Shown: positions 7,146 through 8,710 of the stretch, piece by piece
How the letters are laid out: the number at the start of each line of letters is the position of its first letter
Position numbering within the stretch: position 1 is the first letter of the stretch
Assembly: GCA_013817555.1 (NCBI GenBank)
Contig: JACDCN010000075.1
Span: forward strand, 1 to 8,710
DNA length: 8,710 bases
From: Actinomycetota bacterium
GTDB lineage: Bacteria > Actinomycetota > Thermoleophilia > Gaiellales > Gaiellaceae
Reading direction: 5' to 3'
The notes under the pieces: model-generated
What the model saw: only the letters and a program-made list of their open reading frames with translations
Databases searched by the model: none
Told to the model about the DNA's origin: nothing
Made by a program: the position numbers and the translations under genes

Positions 7146-7663
7146 GTGGCCGCCTCGCCGATCGTCCGCACCGTTACGTCAGGGCGCTCGGGCACCGTCT
7201 CACTGTACTCCCGGTTCAGGAAGACGGTGGTACAGCCCGCTCGCTGCCCCGCCTCGACGTCTCGCCAGCGATCGCCGACCATGTAGCTCGCCGCGAGATC
7301 CAGGCCAAGGCGGTCTGCGGCGTCGATCAGCATCCCCGGCTCGGGCTTGCGGCAAGGGCAGTCGTCCTCGTCGTCGTGGGGGCAGACGACGATCTCGTCG
7401 AGCGGAAGGAGCTCCAGCATCCGTGCGTGGATCCGCTCGACGGTGGGCGAAGACTGCGTGCCGCGGGCGATCTCCGGCTGGTTGGTGACAACGATGAGCG
7501 GAAAGCCCGCGGCCGCGAGGCCGTCGCAGGCGTCGCCTGCCCCCGGTTCGAGCTCGAGCTCCTCCTCCTCCCGTATCGAGCCCGGCCGCCCGTCGACCAC
7601 GGGAGCTCGGATGAGGGTCCCGTCCCGATCGAGGAACACCGCTGCGCGGTCGTCACGAGTCAC
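7118..7663 (-). CDS. HAD-IIIA phosphatase, GmhB/HisB-N type (probable heptose-bisphosphate phosphatase)
   Basis: A 181-residue haloacid-dehalogenase phosphatase, the usual length for GmhB. Motif I is FLDRDGT with nucleophile Asp12 and acid/base Asp14; motif II is VVTNQ with Thr60; RKPEPGM (105-111) supplies the motif III Lys; and VGDRWRDVEAG (129-139) supplies motif IV acids. Four zinc ligands are present: Cys94, His96, Cys102 and Cys104. Family members are D-glycero-D-manno-heptose-1,7-bisphosphate 7-phosphatase (GmhB) and the histidinol-phosphatase part of HisB. The zinc loop here is short (5 residues between His96 and Cys102), closer in length to HisB than to E. coli GmhB. Nucleotide-sugar neighbours and the adjacent transaldolase favour a heptose or other sugar-phosphate substrate, but this is not proven. 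The GTG start at 7663 overlaps the epimerase stop as GTGA, with no distinct Shine-Dalgarno, so translation is probably coupled. Confidence 0.88.
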   Translation of the reverse strand: MTRDDRAAVFLDRDGTLIRAPVVDGRPGSIREEEELELEPGAGDACDGLAAAGFPLIVVTNQPEIARGTQSSPTVERIHARMLELLPLDEIVVCPHDDEDDCPCRKPEPGMLIDAADRLGLDLAASYMVGDRWRDVEAGQRAGCTTVFLNREYSETVPERPDVTVRTIGEAATWILAHEGR

Positions 7664-8661
7664 AGACGGCCGGCGAGCGCGTCTTCGACGAGCGCTGTCA
7701 TCGATTCGCGCAGCGCCTCACGGGACGTGCGCGACGGCACCCAGCTGAGACGGCCAATGCGCTCGATCGAGAGCCGGACGACGGGCACGTCGCCTCTCCA
7801 GCCGCGATCGCCGCCCGTGTATTCGTAACGGACACCCTCAGGGTCGAGACCGACGCACTCCACCGCGAGGTCGGCGATCTCGGAGACGGTGATGTAGTCG
7901 CCGGTCGCGACGTTGAACACGTCGTACGGCCCGTCTTCCCGGTTCGCGCGAAGCATTGCTTCGATTACGTCGTCGATATGGACGTACGACTTGCTCTGGG
8001 TCCCGTCGCCGAGAATACGAAGTCGTGCCGGGTCCACGAGAAGCGACCGGACGAAGTCGAGGCCGACGCCATGGGTCTGTAACGGCCCGACGACGTTTCC
8101 GAAGCGGAAGACGCGGCCGGACAACCCGAACATGAAGCTGTACGCGGAGATCAGCGCTTCCCCGGCGAGCTTGCTCGCTCCATAGGTCGAGATCGGGACG
8201 AGCGGTCCCCAGTCCTCGTTGGCTTCGACCTCGCCGAGGTCTCCGTACACGCCGCTTCCCGATGCGTAGAGGATTCGCTCGACGCCTGCGATCCTCATCG
8301 CTTCGAGCACGTGGTGCGTGAGCAGCGTCCCCTCGTCGAAGTCGATGCTCGGCTCGGTCGCCGCGCGTGCGATGTCTGGGTTCGAGGCGAGATGGACAAC
8401 CGCGTCGTGACCCCGTGCCGCGTCGCTGAGCGCGTCGAGGTCCTTGACATCTCCGCGAACCACGGCGAGGCGCGGGTCGTCGATCCACCTTTCGAGATGA
8501 ACCTCGCGGCCCGAGGAGAAGTTGTCGTAGACGGTCACGCCCTCTACCGAGGTGTCGGAGAGCAAGCGGTCGACGAGGTGACCGCCGATGAAGCCGGCGC
8601 CGCCGACGACGAGCCAGCGAGCGTGCTCGGCCGGAATCGTGCTCAGCGGAGCGACTCCCAC
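7660..8661 (-). CDS. NAD-dependent epimerase/dehydratase (extended SDR, GalE-like)
   Basis: An extended short-chain dehydrogenase/reductase acting on nucleotide sugars. Numbered from the GTG at 8661 (333 residues), the Rossmann motif GGAGFIGGHL is at about 20-29, followed by YDNFSSG (45-51), which lies at the adenosine-ribose end of the fold. VVHLASNPD is near 88-96, the catalytic Ser region ASGSGVYGD near 133-141, and YGASK with catalytic Tyr160 and Lys164. RFGNVVGP (186-193) and SYVHIDDV (225-232) are typical of UDP- or GDP-sugar 4-epimerases and 4,6-dehydratases. Substrate specificity cannot be read. The frame stays open to GTG 8709, but its third-codon GC is poor there and another gene's C-terminus occupies that stretch, so I reject the longest form. 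The choice between GTG 8661 and a CTG at 8646 is open. Its stop overlaps the phosphatase start by 4 bp. Confidence 0.88.
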   Translation of the reverse strand: MGVAPLSTIPAEHARWLVVGGAGFIGGHLVDRLLSDTSVEGVTVYDNFSSGREVHLERWIDDPRLAVVRGDVKDLDALSDAARGHDAVVHLASNPDIARAATEPSIDFDEGTLLTHHVLEAMRIAGVERILYASGSGVYGDLGEVEANEDWGPLVPISTYGASKLAGEALISAYSFMFGLSGRVFRFGNVVGPLQTHGVGLDFVRSLLVDPARLRILGDGTQSKSYVHIDDVIEAMLRANREDGPYDVFNVATGDYITVSEIADLAVECVGLDPEGVRYEYTGGDRGWRGDVPVVRLSIERIGRLSWVPSRTSREALRESMTALVEDALAGRL

Positions 8662-8710
8662 TTCGCCGTGGCGGCCTGTAACGCGGGGTGGCTGACGAGC
8701 AGGTGCCACA
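8643..8710 (-). CDS. C-terminal 21 codons of an unidentified upstream gene
   Basis: In the frame ending with TGA at 8645-8643, the minus strand reads WHLLVSHPALQAATAKWESLR before the stop, running off the window edge. All but one of these 21 codons end in G or C, matching real genes here, whereas the epimerase frame over the same bases has scattered A and T third positions. It is therefore probably the tail of the preceding gene in the minus-strand operon, overlapping the epimerase start. The fragment is too short to recognise a family, and I assign no function. Confidence 0.55.
   Translation of the reverse strand, partial: WHLLVSHPALQAATAKWESLR
8655..8659 (-). promoter_or_regulatory. Possible Shine-Dalgarno GGGAG for the epimerase gene
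   Basis: On the minus strand GGGAG lies 8 nt upstream of a CTG (8646-8644) that forms a CTGA overlap with the stop of the upstream gene. This spacing is near-ideal for a ribosome binding site. The only nearby conventional start, GTG 8661, has no comparable purine run ahead of it. This suggests, without proving, a non-canonical CTG start giving a protein beginning at the STIPAEHARW stretch. Confidence 0.3.

Overview
The window is a GC-rich bacterial chromosome segment. Third codon positions are almost all G or C, GTG starts are frequent, and genes overlap end to start. Gene content and compositional style suggest an actinobacterial (possibly Thermoleophilia-like) or similar high-GC genome. That placement is inference; no marker gene is present. 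The content is sugar, nucleotide-sugar and surface-glycan chemistry, typical of a cell-surface polysaccharide or glycan locus. There are no RNA genes, mobile elements, CRISPR arrays or phage genes, and I see no promoter or strong terminator.

Left side, plus strand, 1-6372: five genes in one apparent operon. They are an aldehyde dehydrogenase (5' end outside the window), a ketopantoate-reductase-like dehydrogenase, a NeuA/KdsB-type CMP-sugar cytidylyltransferase, a class I SAM methyltransferase, and a 1041-residue multi-membrane-spanning GT-C-like protein with a roughly 400-residue extracytoplasmic half. Adjacent genes overlap by 4, 4, 14 and 38 bp, so translation is probably coupled. A reasonable reading is that the soluble enzymes make, activate and methylate an acidic sugar or other acid for a surface glycan, and that the membrane protein transfers or assembles it. 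The substrate cannot be read from the sequence.

Right side, minus strand, 6369-8710: a second operon running toward the first. In transcription order it holds the last 21 codons of an unidentified gene, a GalE-like NAD-dependent sugar epimerase/dehydratase, a GmhB/HisB-type HAD phosphatase with a complete zinc-binding Cys/His set, and a transaldolase-family enzyme. The phosphatase plus transaldolase pairing fits heptose-phosphate (sedoheptulose-7-phosphate to D,D-heptose) chemistry, but this is inference.

The two operons meet tail to tail on a single CTAG tetranucleotide that provides the TAG stop of both converging genes. Every gene junction in the window overlaps, so there are no intergenic bases. 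The points most worth a second look are the ketopantoate-reductase homologue that has lost the substrate-binding asparagines, its association with a CMP-sugar synthetase and an aldehyde dehydrogenase, and the transaldolase/phosphatase/epimerase set.
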